This document shows positions 8,750-16,537 of a stretch of 64,000 bases of DNA, one piece after another. Made by a program: the position numbers and the translations under genes. Origin of the DNA: Mailhella massiliensis (lineage in GTDB: Bacteria > Desulfobacterota > Desulfovibrionia > Desulfovibrionales > Desulfovibrionaceae); contig NZ_LT706951.1 of NCBI RefSeq assembly GCF_900155525.1, positions 346,507-410,506 on the forward strand, read 5' to 3'. A model generated the notes under the pieces. That model saw only the letters and a program-made list of their open reading frames with translations. It had not been told where the DNA came from and searched no databases. The stretch's first letter is position 1. Each line of letters starts with the position of its first letter.

Positions 8750-9769
8750 TCAGGCCATGGCGGGGGCGGCACCCAGAATGGCGGCCTGCGTGTCCACACA
8801 TTCACCCACGATTTCCCTCACCTTGCTCATGAGGGCGTTGGCCCGTTCCATTTCCGATTCCACAAGATCCCGATCCATCTTGATGGCTTCGCGCAGGCGT
8901 TCGAGAATGGCCTCAAGCTCCTTGCTGTCGGCCTGGCTTTGGGAAATGTTGTAGGAGAACACCGCCCCTGCGATGGTGGCCGCGCCCGTGCCTATGCTCG
9001 TTACGCCGGAGGCGATGTTCGCCGCCTTTGAGGCGATGGACGTGATCTGTGCGGCCTTCTGGACGGTCTGACTGGAGATGTTGGCGATGCTGCCGGCGCT
9101 GGAGGCGAAGCCCGCGCCGAAGCTGACGCCGATGGAAGCGACCATGATAGCCATGTTCACGCCAAAGCCGAACCACTGGGCGGCTTCGTCGCTCATGCCC
9201 ATTTTTTTGCCGAGTTCCGTAAAGCCCGCGGCAATGCTGTACTTACCGTCCGAGGCGAGGGAAACCACGCTGTCGATGGTCATGGCCATACCCACCACGC
9301 CGGCCGCGACGAGCAGGGGGTTGCCCGTCAAGGCGCCCGCCACGATGCTGGCTGTGGAGGCTATGGCGCCCACGATGGCTCCGATGATCTGGAAGGCCTT
9401 GAGAAATGCGTTGGCCACGGATTTCTTTCTCATTTCCTCGAGGCGATCGACGATTTCCTGCAGTTCCTTCTCATTGATTGCCGCCTGTTGTTCGCCCTTG
9501 AGTTCCAGACTGGCCACGCCGTCGCGGCAGGCTTGGCGGCGCACGTCGTCGCCGATGGCATTCATCAGTGTGTCGAGCGAGAGGGAACTGGAGGAAATGG
9601 GCAGGTCGGGAAGACCGAGTTCTTCAAGAAGCTGCTGAAGGGCTTCTTCCCTGGCGTCGGGAACGGTGGAAGTGTCGGAGGTGGTGGAACCGGTTTTGTT
9701 TGTGCCGGCGCTCTGGCTGTTGAAGACGGCGCCCAGAGTGGTATTGGTAACGGTATTGAAGTCAACCAT
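8750..9769 (-). CDS. sctE: T3SS major translocon pore protein SctE (YopB/SseC/IpaB-like)
   Basis: The 339-aa protein has the major-translocator layout. It runs from a polar N-terminus through a coiled-coil (ELQEIVDRLEEMRKK) to a pair of hydrophobic helices (about 125-165, IIGAIVGAIASTASIVAGAL and VAAGVVGMAMTIDSVVSLA). Another hydrophobic Gly/Ala region lies at about 205-225, with C-terminal coiled coil. It would form the pore in the host membrane. Its gene is followed by sctB and preceded by its expected SycD-like class II chaperone. Confidence 0.87.
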   Translation of the reverse strand: MVDFNTVTNTTLGAVFNSQSAGTNKTGSTTSDTSTVPDAREEALQQLLEELGLPDLPISSSSLSLDTLMNAIGDDVRRQACRDGVASLELKGEQQAAINEKELQEIVDRLEEMRKKSVANAFLKAFQIIGAIVGAIASTASIVAGALTGNPLLVAAGVVGMAMTIDSVVSLASDGKYSIAAGFTELGKKMGMSDEAAQWFGFGVNMAIMVASIGVSFGAGFASSAGSIANISSQTVQKAAQITSIASKAANIASGVTSIGTGAATIAGAVFSYNISQSQADSKELEAILERLREAIKMDRDLVESEMERANALMSKVREIVGECVDTQAAILGAAPAMA

Positions 9770-9772
9770 GTT

Positions 9773-10255
9773 TTACTCGCTTGCATTGAGCATGGTGAGG
9801 AGGACGCGCGCCTTCCTGTGGCAGTCGGCATGGGCGGGGTTTGCTTCCTCACCGAGAGTGAGCAGCCCCTTGAGCGCGCCGATGGCGTTTTCCCTGTCGC
9901 CGAGCTGGATGTAGCACTTGGCCGCGAAGAGGAAGGGAACAGGATTGCGCAGAAGGTCCACGGTTCCGGCCATGGCGTAGGCGTCGATGGCGCCCTTCAG
10001 ATCGTTCTGTGCCTGGCGGCATCCGGCAAGGCCCAGCCAGAACCGCACTTCCTTGTGCCTGTACAGGCAGAGAGCCTGGAACACGGTACTTGCGTCGGCG
10101 AAGTTGCCGGAAGTGTAGAGGTTGTAGGCAAGGGCGTACAGGCCTTCTATCTGCTCATCCGAAACATTGCACACGTCGCCGATGCTGGCGCCTTTGTTCA
10201 GAGCGGTGATGATGGCGGCGATTTCGTTGTCGTTGAGGGGGGTATTGTCTGCCAT
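9773..10255 (-). CDS. SycD/LcrH/IpgC-type class II T3SS chaperone of translocators
   Basis: This 160-aa all-helical TPR protein carries the LcrH/SycD signature (LYALAYNLYTSGNFADASTV, FQALCLYRHKEVRFWLGLAG and AIDAYAMAGTVD). Such chaperones hold the two hydrophobic translocators in the cytoplasm before export. The start at MADNTPLND is favoured; the open frame continues 13 codons upstream without a better site. It lies immediately before the major translocator gene, as sscA does before sseC in SPI-2. Confidence 0.92.
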   Translation of the reverse strand: MADNTPLNDNEIAAIITALNKGASIGDVCNVSDEQIEGLYALAYNLYTSGNFADASTVFQALCLYRHKEVRFWLGLAGCRQAQNDLKGAIDAYAMAGTVDLLRNPVPFLFAAKCYIQLGDRENAIGALKGLLTLGEEANPAHADCHRKARVLLTMLNASE

Positions 10256-10330
10256 GGTGCTTCCATCCTGAAGAAGATTGTTGTGGGAGAACAAGGGCCT
10301 CGCGGCAGAAAGCGTCTGCCTGGCTTACTG

Positions 10331-10480
10331 ACCGCGGGCGAGGTTGGTGAGGGTCTGGTTGGCGTTGGCGATCTGGGTGTTCGCGCCCTGGAGGTAGGAG
10401 TTGTACTGACCGATGAAGTCCTGCAGGTACACCATGAGGGTCTGCGTCTTGTTGCCGACGGTTTCCTGATAGTTGGTCAG
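10331..10480. repeat. 3' block shared by the two EspA-like genes, copy 1
   Basis: This 150-bp block matches 10983-11132 at about 147 of 150 positions by eye. It encodes the C-terminal helix of both EspA-like proteins. Such near identity in paralogs whose central parts differ suggests gene conversion or strong constraint. Confidence 0.9.
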
Positions 10481-10758
10481 GCTCTTCAGGGCGTAGTCCC
10501 ATTCGTCCTTGCCGAGAATATAGTCCTTGTCGTCGTTGGGGAAGCTGAGACCGCGTTCGCTCATGAAATCGACCAGCTCCTGCGACATGGGGTAGCAGTC
10601 CTTGCCGGAGGTCGTCGTCCCGCTGATGCTTTTTGCCCCACGCCCTTTCCGTCTTCGCCCATCTGCTGGCAGTTGCGCGCCTCTTCGATCATCTTGGCGC
10701 ACAGTTCCTGCTCTTCCTGAATGTCTTCGATCTGCTTCATGTAGGATTCAGCCTGGTT

Positions 10759-10841
10759 CTTGCAGATTTCGGACTGGGCGAGCTGGAGCTTGGCGAACAT
10801 CATCTGCACGCTGCCGGTGGGGCCGAGGTCGATGGTGTCCA
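10759..10841. repeat. 5' block shared by the two EspA-like genes, copy 1
   Basis: An 83-bp block nearly identical to 11382-11464 (one difference noted). It encodes the N-terminal helix segment (DLGPTGSVQMMFAKLQLAQS) of both EspA-like proteins. Confidence 0.88.
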
Positions 10842-10976
10842 GAATTTCGGAGAGAAAGCTTTTTCCGGTAACCTGTGACATGGAGTGTCCTTGCTGATGG
10901 AGAGGTATGAGCAGGGAAAAGCCGGGACGGGAACCTGTTCCGGCTCCGCGCCGGAAACCGGAACAGGAAAAAGGGG

Positions 10977-11504
10977 TTATTGACCGCGGGCGAGGTTGGT
11001 GAGGGTCTGGTTGGCGTTGGCGATCTGGGTGTTCGCGCCCTGGAGGTAGGAGTTGTACTGACCGATGAAGTCCTGCAGGTACACCATGAGAGTCTGCGTC
11101 TTGTTGCCGATGGTTTCCTGATGGTTGGTCAGAGATTTGATATTAACATCCCATTCTTCCTTATAGTGGTAATGGTCGCCGCCTGCGGAATCTTCAGTCA
11201 GCCCGTATTTTTCAAAGTATGCTACCATTTCTGCAGGCATTTCCGTAGTTTTTTTGCCGGAGGAGGCATCTTGTGAACTGGCTTCATTCTGAAGCTTTCT
11301 GGCCATTTCAATCATCCTGGCGCATTCTTCCTGCTCTGCCTGAATCTGTTCGATCTGGTCCATATAGGCTTCCGCCTGATTCTTGCAGATTTCGGACTGG
11401 GCAAGCTGGAGCTTGGCGAACATCATCTGCACGCTGCCGGTGGGGCCGAGGTCGATGGTGTCCATGATTTCGGAAAGAGAGCTGCTGTTGGTGACCTGAG
11501 TCAT
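10977..11504 (-). CDS. sctA: EspA/SseB-like T3SS filament or tip protein SctA
   Basis: This 175-aa protein has N- and C-terminal coiled-coil helices around a variable centre. The N-terminal VQMMFAKLQLAQSEICKNQA resembles the EspA stretch around its MMFAYMYQAQSDL sequence. EMPAEMVAYFEKYGL in the middle resembles EspA's PDEVISYIN segment. The C-terminal helix contains TLMVYLQDFIGQYNSYLQ. EspA-type proteins form the extension on the needle tip. AAGGAAG precedes the ATG. It lies between an SseA-position chaperone candidate and a damaged paralog, matching the sseA-sseB-sscA-sseC-sseD order. The family call is from pattern resemblance, not a search. Confidence 0.75.
   Translation of the reverse strand: MTQVTNSSSLSEIMDTIDLGPTGSVQMMFAKLQLAQSEICKNQAEAYMDQIEQIQAEQEECARMIEMARKLQNEASSQDASSGKKTTEMPAEMVAYFEKYGLTEDSAGGDHYHYKEEWDVNIKSLTNHQETIGNKTQTLMVYLQDFIGQYNSYLQGANTQIANANQTLTNLARGQ
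10983..11132. repeat. 3' block shared by the two EspA-like genes, copy 2
   Basis: Partner of the block at 10331-10480; three differences seen in 150 bp. It lies at the 3' end of the intact EspA-like gene. Confidence 0.9.
11382..11464. repeat. 5' block shared by the two EspA-like genes, copy 2
   Basis: Partner of the block at 10759-10841, within the 5' part of the intact EspA-like gene. Confidence 0.88.
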
Positions 11505-11555
11505 GGTAATACTTCCTTGAAATTAAAAAGAGTTGCTAGCTTGGAAGGAGTTCAG

Positions 11556-11849
11556 TCAGATGCGCATGGCGCCGCGGCGGGAACGACCGCCCGTGGTGGA
11601 GGGGCCGGCGGCGAGTTTGGCCTGAGCGGCGCGGGCTTCGCCTTCGCGCTTCGCTCTTTCCGTGGCTTCGGCCATGGCCTTTTCCAGTTCCGGGGTGATT
11701 TCCGCCTCGTTCAGGGTCACTTTTTCTTCTTCGGCCAGGCCGAGAGCCTTCTTCTGTTCCGCAAACACGCTGTTGAGGCGGGAAAGTTCATCGGCGAGGC
11801 GGGTGATTTCCTGTTTCTGATTTTTGAGATCCTGTTCGGTAAAAGCCAT
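11556..11849 (-). CDS. Small coiled-coil protein, first gene of the T3SS operon (SseA/CesA-position chaperone candidate)
   Basis: The protein is 97 aa, begins with a heptad-patterned helix (LKNQKQEITRLADELSRLNS) and ends with a basic Gly/Arg-rich tail (GGRSRRGAMRI). It is the first gene downstream of the sigma-54-type promoter, with GAAGGAG before the ATG. Its place just ahead of the EspA-like genes is that of sseA in SPI-2, whose product is a small coiled-coil chaperone for the filament protein. I infer the same role; no diagnostic motif is visible and the basic tail is unusual for such chaperones. Confidence 0.6.
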   Translation of the reverse strand: MAFTEQDLKNQKQEITRLADELSRLNSVFAEQKKALGLAEEEKVTLNEAEITPELEKAMAEATERAKREGEARAAQAKLAAGPSTTGGRSRRGAMRI

Positions 11850-11915
11850 GATGTATCTCCTTCAAGAATGGATGGGGCAGACATATTGCCGTGTTGCGGC
11901 TTTCGTCTTTTATTA

Positions 11916-11931
11916 TGCAAGAAGCGTGCCA
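11916..11931 (-). promoter_or_regulatory. Sigma-54 (RpoN) promoter of the leftward T3SS operon
   Basis: On the minus strand the sequence is TGGCACGCTTCTTGCA, an exact match to the -24/-12 consensus (GG and GC at the right spacing). Transcription would start near 11905, about 55 bp before the first ATG at 11849. It predicts dependence on RpoN and an AAA+ activator. Confidence 0.85.
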
Positions 11932-12114
11932 ACGTAAAAAGCCCCTTTTTCAAGGGCCGGAAGAAAAAGTATGACCTGTTCCCCCGGCGGAAAAGCCAAT
12001 TTTTTTGGCATGAAGGGGAAGAGTGTTGCCATACCGTTTGCTTTTGGTCATACTACCAGAGTCGCCGGGGGCTTGCAATGGCCGAAGCTTGGGACAGCAT
12101 GGATTTGATGGCTT

Positions 12115-12130
12115 TGGCATGTTTTTTGCA
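12115..12130 (+). promoter_or_regulatory. Sigma-54 (RpoN) promoter of the rightward T3SS operon
   Basis: TGGCATGTTTTTTGCA matches the -24/-12 pattern with correct spacing. The -12 GC is at 12128-12129, so the start would be near 12141, just ahead of the AAAGGAG ribosome site (12144-12150) and the sctW ATG at 12159, giving a very short leader. Confidence 0.8.
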
Positions 12131-12158
12131 TAAGGGCATAGAGAAAGGAGTGCATATC

Positions 12159-13280
12159 ATGCCTATTGATTCCATATCCAGCCCTTTATATGCGGGAGGG
12201 GTCGCGCACCAGACGGAAAGTCGCTCCGTCAGCGGCAGTTTCATGGGAAATGCCGTGGTGCAGGTTCCTTCGCCGGAATCGCTGCTGGCCGACGCGGCGG
12301 AGGAGCTTTCCTTTTCCGCCGACACCACGGATGAATTTGAACTGGAAGAGCGCAGGGAGCGCGACAGAATAAGAGAATCCGAGGAAGACCGCGTGAAGCT
12401 CTACCAGGAGCTCATGCACGAAGCGGGCAAGAGCGAAGAGCTCAATCAGATGCGCGACAGCCTGCGCAACAGGGCCGATTCCCGCCGTGCGCTGGACAAG
12501 GTGCGGGAATACTTCCCCGACCCTTCCGATGCGTGGGCCGCCCTGAAGAAGATGCAGGAAGAGCTGCGCGGGGAGGAGGGGGCGGACAGGGCCCTTGTCG
12601 CCGAGGTGGACGCAGCGCTCGCCGAACTTGAGGAGCGCGAGGGAGCGGCCATCCGTGCGGGCGTGCAGGGCGCGCTTGCCGCCGCAGGTTTTTCGGATCT
12701 CGGCGGCAGCGACGACATGCGCGATTTCTACCGCCGCACGGTATGCGAGTTTTCCACGGTGAACGAGGTGTTCGGCCATGTCATGGAGACCTACGGCGGG
12801 GATTTCGAACGCGCCATGGATTTTCTTTTCTCCGCGCTGAGCGCCGACATTGCGGCCGATACGCCCAGCATGGGCGTGCGGCATCTGGAAAGCGTACACG
12901 AGAATCTCGGCAAGGTGCGCCTTACCCAGAGTGCATACCGCCTCTGCCAGAACATGATGGACCGATGGGAAAGAGTGCACGGAGTGAAGACGCGCGAAGG
13001 CGGCCTTACCGCGCTGGAGCTTCTGGGCGACATCGTGGATCTGCGCACGAAGCGTTTCCTCGGTTCCATGCAGATAGAGAGCATTCTTGCCAAGGCGGGG
13101 GCCCCCGATATAGAACGGGAGGTGCTTTTTCTGCAGGAGCTTCTGACGACGACGCGGAATTTTCCCACGGCGCTTTTCGATGACGAGCAGGGCCGCATGA
13201 AGGTGCTGGACGCCGTGCAGGAAGCCGTGGACAAGGCCGTGGAACGGGAAGACGAATATCTGGCCCAACAGGAAGGTTGA
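12159..13280 (+). CDS. sctW: T3SS gatekeeper SctW (YopN-TyeA/HrpJ type)
   Basis: This 373-aa soluble, mostly helical protein has a disordered secretion-signal-like N-terminus (MPIDSISSPLYAGGVAHQTE). The HrpJ/YopN-type helical core (about 70-290) is followed by a C-terminal portion that in Yersinia is the separate TyeA protein. It controls the switch from translocator to effector export. The frame is open far upstream, but AAAGGAG at 12144-12150 and the loss of protein-like composition before it fix the start at 12159. It is the first gene of the rightward operon; the sycN-, yscX- and yscY-like genes follow as in Yersinia. Confidence 0.82.
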   Translation: MPIDSISSPLYAGGVAHQTESRSVSGSFMGNAVVQVPSPESLLADAAEELSFSADTTDEFELEERRERDRIRESEEDRVKLYQELMHEAGKSEELNQMRDSLRNRADSRRALDKVREYFPDPSDAWAALKKMQEELRGEEGADRALVAEVDAALAELEEREGAAIRAGVQGALAAAGFSDLGGSDDMRDFYRRTVCEFSTVNEVFGHVMETYGGDFERAMDFLFSALSADIAADTPSMGVRHLESVHENLGKVRLTQSAYRLCQNMMDRWERVHGVKTREGGLTALELLGDIVDLRTKRFLGSMQIESILAKAGAPDIEREVLFLQELLTTTRNFPTALFDDEQGRMKVLDAVQEAVDKAVEREDEYLAQQEG

Positions 13281-13283
13281 CGG

Positions 13284-13649
13284 ATGCTGGATCATGAAAT
13301 GGAGGCCTTCGGGCGCAGGCTTGGGCTGGAATCGCTGTCGTTCTCCTCGGAAGGGGTGGCCCGTCTGGATATCGCCAATATCGGCAGTTTTTATCTTGAA
13401 AAGGCGGAACATGACGGCAGGCGCGAGATTCTGGCCTATCTTTCCGCCCCTCTGCCCGAACACGACACGGGCGCGATCCGCCGCCTGCTTTCGCTCTGCA
13501 ACTACCGGCACGCCTTGCCCATGCCTCTTTATGCCGGAGTGTTTTCCGGCCGGGGTATGCTTCTCACCCGCATGGATGAAGACGGCGTGACGGCGGCCTC
13601 GCTGGAAAACGCGCTGCGTTTTCTGGCGGACCTCATGCACGGCGCATAG
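13284..13649 (+). CDS. CesT/SycN-type T3SS chaperone
   Basis: This 121-aa protein has the CesT-fold pattern: an initial helix (MLDHEMEAFGRRLGLESL), strands (GVARLDIANIGSFYLEKAE, ILAYLSAPLPEHD), then LLSLCNYRHALPMPLYAG and a last helix. It starts 3 bp after sctW, the position of sycN after yopN-tyeA in Yersinia, where SycN with YscB chaperones the gatekeeper. That client assignment is inference from gene order. Confidence 0.72.
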   Translation: MLDHEMEAFGRRLGLESLSFSSEGVARLDIANIGSFYLEKAEHDGRREILAYLSAPLPEHDTGAIRRLLSLCNYRHALPMPLYAGVFSGRGMLLTRMDEDGVTAASLENALRFLADLMHGA

Positions 13650-13715
13650 GAGCGCTCCGCCCCGGCAGGAGCGGGCGGAACGACCGCCGGAACAAAGATT
13701 CAAGGAGCATGAACG

Positions 13716-14081
13716 ATGCCCTCTTCCATTAATCTTCTCGATTCCTCTGTGGGAATTCAGCATGTCATGGACATGCCGGAACCTGCGAATCTGCCCCGGG
13801 CCAGGGAACTGGCCTCCAACGCGCTGAACGAACCCGGCCTTGAGGAACTTTATGCTCCGGGCAATGCTTGGCAGCTTGTGGAACATGCCCTCTGCCCCGA
13901 CGTGGGGGACGGTTCCATGCTGAACCCGGAAACCTTTTCCCGTACGCTGGAAGAATGCCTGCACGAGCTGAAAGACAGCTCCGACCCCGCCGTTCAGGAC
14001 ATGCTTTCTCAGGAACTTGTGCCCCTCATGCAGAACGGGCAGCTTCTTCAGGCCTATCTCGGCCTGATGATAGGAGGCTGA
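13716..14081 (+). CDS. sctX: T3SS protein SctX (YscX-like)
   Basis: The 121-aa protein has the YscX length and a comparable layout: a polar N-terminus, a central GLEELYAPGNAWQLVEHAL segment, and a C-terminal helical segment with LVPLMQNGQLLQAYLGLMI. YscX is an early secreted protein that binds YscY and SctV and is needed for needle export. AAGGAG precedes the ATG. Its partner yscY-like gene begins 1 bp after the stop. SctX is found in only some T3SS families (Ysc and relatives). Confidence 0.7.
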   Translation: MPSSINLLDSSVGIQHVMDMPEPANLPRARELASNALNEPGLEELYAPGNAWQLVEHALCPDVGDGSMLNPETFSRTLEECLHELKDSSDPAVQDMLSQELVPLMQNGQLLQAYLGLMIGG

Positions 14082-14082
14082 G

Positions 14083-14442
14083 ATGGGGAGGCTGAAGGAT
14101 GACCAGCGGCGTACCCTGCATGTGCTTGCCTACATGATGCTGCGCATGGGGCAGCAGGAGCGTGCGGGCAGAATCTATGCCGCGCTGGCGGCGCTCGCGC
14201 CCGGGCACGAGCCGGACAGACTGGCCCTTGAAGGCCTTGCCGCGCTGGCCATAGCCGAAGGCAGGGGGGCAAAGGCGCTGGAATACCTGCGTGGAGCCAT
14301 GGGCGGGCGCGTGCTTTCCTCCCGCCAGGCCGTGCTGCACCTTATGAAGGCGCAGGCGCTCTGGCTGGAAGGCCGCAGGGAGGAAGCCCGCGCATCTCTT
14401 GACGAGTATCTGTTCCTTGCCGGAGGAGGGAGGAAGGCATGA
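14083..14442 (+). CDS. sctY: T3SS chaperone SctY (YscY-like, TPR type)
   Basis: This 119-aa helical protein has TPR-like repeats (LHVLAYMMLRMGQQERAGRI, ALEYLRGAMGGRVLSSRQAV), as in YscY. YscY binds SctX and, through it, the nonameric export-gate protein SctV. The gene lies between sctX and sctV and overlaps the sctV start by 4 bp (ATGA), implying translational coupling. Confidence 0.72.
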   Translation: MGRLKDDQRRTLHVLAYMMLRMGQQERAGRIYAALAALAPGHEPDRLALEGLAALAIAEGRGAKALEYLRGAMGGRVLSSRQAVLHLMKAQALWLEGRREEARASLDEYLFLAGGGRKA

Positions 14443-16529
14443 GCTTGATGGAAAAGGCGTCGCGCGGCGTCGGCCTCATGACGCGCCACAACGACATCAC
14501 CATGGTCATGCTGCTCGTGGTGGTGGTGGCGCTTATGATCGTGCCCCTGCCCACGCCCCTTGTGGATACGCTCATCGGCGTAAACATGACGTTGTCGTTT
14601 CTCATGCTCATGATGTCCATGTATGTGAAGACGGCGCTGGATTTTTCCTCCTTCCCCACCATGCTGCTTTTTACCACGCTGTTTCGCGTGGGGCTGAACA
14701 TCACCACCACGCGCCTTATTCTGCTTCAGGCGGATGCGGGCGAGATCATCTTCACCTTCGGCGAGTTCGCCCTCGGCGGCAACTTCGTGGTGGGCGCGGT
14801 GGTGTTCATCATTCTCACCATCGTGCAGTTTCTCGTCATCGCCAAGGGCGCGGAGCGCGTGGCCGAAGTTGGCGCACGCTTCACGCTGGACGCCATGCCC
14901 GGCAAGCAGATGTCCATCGATGCGGATATGCGTGCAGGCGTCATCGACATGGCGGAAGCTCAGGACAGGCGCAACCGCGTGCAGCTGGAAAGCCAGATGT
15001 ACGGGGCCATGGACGGCGCCATGAAGTTCGTGAAGGGCGACAGCATCGCGGGCATGATCATCGCCGTCATCAACATCGTGGGCGGCACCGTCATCGGCAT
15101 CACCCAGCACGGCATGACCGCGGGCGAAGCCATGCATACCTACGGCATCCTCACCATCGGCGACGGGCTGGTCTCACAGATTCCGTCGCTTCTGGTGTCC
15201 ATTTCCGCAGGCATTCTCATCACCCGTTCCGGCGACAGCGGCGACAACGTGGGCGCTCAGGTGGGGCAGCAGTTCTTCGCCCAGCCCAAGGCCCTGCAGA
15301 TGGCGGGTGCGCTCATCTTTCTTTTCGCGCTCATTCCCGGTTTCCCCAAGCCGCAGCTTTTCACGCTGGCTCTTGCCGTGGGCGGCTTCGGCTATGTGCT
15401 TGCGCGCATCGCCTCCGCGCCGGAAAAGAAGGACGGCAAGACGGAACTCGCCCGTTCCCTTGCTCCGGCGGCGGAAAAGAAGCCCCGGCGTTCCTCCGGC
15501 CCGCAGGACGACTTTTCCCCCACCGTTCCCATCATTCTGGACATTGCGCCCGACATCGGCGAATCCATGGACTATGACTCGCTGAACGACGAGCTTTCCC
15601 GTCTGCGGCGCGCGCTGTACTTCGATCTCGGCGTGCCGTTCCCCGGCATCAACATCCGTCCCAATCCCTCCCTTCCCTCTCTGGGCTATATGCTCAACCT
15701 CAATGAAATACCCATGGCGCACGGCAGGCTGGTGAAGGGCATGGTCATCGTGCGGGAAAAGAAGGTCAATCTGGATCTGCTCGGCGTCTCCTGCTACGAA
15801 GGGGAACCCTTCCTGCCGGATGTGGAACCGCTGTGGGTGGCCGATGAGGACAGGGAGCGTCTTGAGCAGGCGGGCATCACCTGTATGCCCCATGCCCGCA
15901 TTCTGGCCTATCATCTTTCGCTTCTGCTTTCCCGCCATGCGTCGAGCTTCCTCGGTATGCAGGAGAGCAAGTATCTGCTCGACCGCATGGAAGAGCGCGC
16001 GCCCGATCTCGTCCGGGAGGTGACGCGTCTGCTTCCCGTGCAGCGTATTGCGGAAATCTTCCAGCGCCTGGTGCAGGAACAGGTTTCCATACGCGACCTG
16101 CGGAGTATCCTTGAAGCGCTCATTGAATGGAGTCCCAAGGAAAAGGATGTGGTCATGCTCACGGAGTATGTGCGCAGCGCGCTGAAGCGGCAGATAAGCT
16201 ACATGTATTCGCGCGGGCAGAACATGCTTCCGGCCATACTCATGGACCCTTCGCTTGAGGAAACCATACGCAAGGCCGTGCGGCAGACTTCGGCAGGGGC
16301 CTTCCTTTCGCTGGACCCCGATACCTCGCAGCGCATCATCAGGGCCGTGGGCGAGGCGGTGGGCAAGAACAGGGGCAGCACGCAGAAGCCCGTGCTCATG
16401 GCCTCCATGGACATACGGCGCTATGTGCGCCGGCTCATCGAAAGCAAGTATTACGAACTGCCCGTCATGGCCTATCAGGAAGTGACGCCGGAAATCTCGG
16501 TGCAGCCCGTGAGCCGCATCAGGATATAG
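14439..16529 (+). CDS. sctV: T3SS export gate protein SctV (YscV/InvA/LcrD)
   Basis: The 696-aa protein has about eight N-terminal transmembrane helices (residues about 20-335, for example VVVVALMIVPLPTPLVDTLI). Between them is the conserved FHIPEP loop region (GAERVAEVGARFTLDAMPGK, then QMSIDADMRAGVI). A large cytoplasmic C-terminal domain follows (about 350-696, ending ISVQPVSRIRI), which forms the nonameric ring receiving chaperone-substrate complexes. Length is typical for the family. It lies upstream of sctS-T-U. Confidence 0.97.
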   Translation: MSLMEKASRGVGLMTRHNDITMVMLLVVVVALMIVPLPTPLVDTLIGVNMTLSFLMLMMSMYVKTALDFSSFPTMLLFTTLFRVGLNITTTRLILLQADAGEIIFTFGEFALGGNFVVGAVVFIILTIVQFLVIAKGAERVAEVGARFTLDAMPGKQMSIDADMRAGVIDMAEAQDRRNRVQLESQMYGAMDGAMKFVKGDSIAGMIIAVINIVGGTVIGITQHGMTAGEAMHTYGILTIGDGLVSQIPSLLVSISAGILITRSGDSGDNVGAQVGQQFFAQPKALQMAGALIFLFALIPGFPKPQLFTLALAVGGFGYVLARIASAPEKKDGKTELARSLAPAAEKKPRRSSGPQDDFSPTVPIILDIAPDIGESMDYDSLNDELSRLRRALYFDLGVPFPGINIRPNPSLPSLGYMLNLNEIPMAHGRLVKGMVIVREKKVNLDLLGVSCYEGEPFLPDVEPLWVADEDRERLEQAGITCMPHARILAYHLSLLLSRHASSFLGMQESKYLLDRMEERAPDLVREVTRLLPVQRIAEIFQRLVQEQVSIRDLRSILEALIEWSPKEKDVVMLTEYVRSALKRQISYMYSRGQNMLPAILMDPSLEETIRKAVRQTSAGAFLSLDPDTSQRIIRAVGEAVGKNRGSTQKPVLMASMDIRRYVRRLIESKYYELPVMAYQEVTPEISVQPVSRIRI

Positions 16530-16537
16530 GAGAAGGC

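Larger units (their letters stand above)
10325..10881 (-). pseudogene. Second EspA-like T3SS filament gene, broken by a 1-nt frameshift
   Basis: The first part is read from the ATG at 10881 (MSQVTGKSFLSEILDTIDLG) and the second, in the -1 frame, ends at 10325 (LQDFIGQYNSYLQGANTQIA). Joined, they align along their whole length with the intact neighbour at 10977-11504. The frame is lost near 10630-10639, at a run of five A after GGGGC on the coding strand. The spacing between the conserved end blocks differs by 29 nt between the copies, one short of 30, which points to loss of one base. As written it yields a 106-aa truncated product. It could be a real pseudogene, a sequencing error in a homopolymer, or a slippage site. 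Confidence 0.85.
11850..12158. other. Divergent intergenic region between the two T3SS operons
   Basis: This region of about 309 bp has no gene. It is AT-richer than its surroundings and holds the two oppositely oriented sigma-54-type promoters. The stretch between them (11935-12110) is where an activator would be expected to bind, and may serve both promoters. Confidence 0.8.

Noticed and set aside
12186..13964. Long minus-strand frame of 592 codons antisense to sctW and the SycN-like gene
   Set aside because: High GC content leaves long antisense frames open; composition is His/Arg-rich and the plus-strand genes match T3SS families in order.
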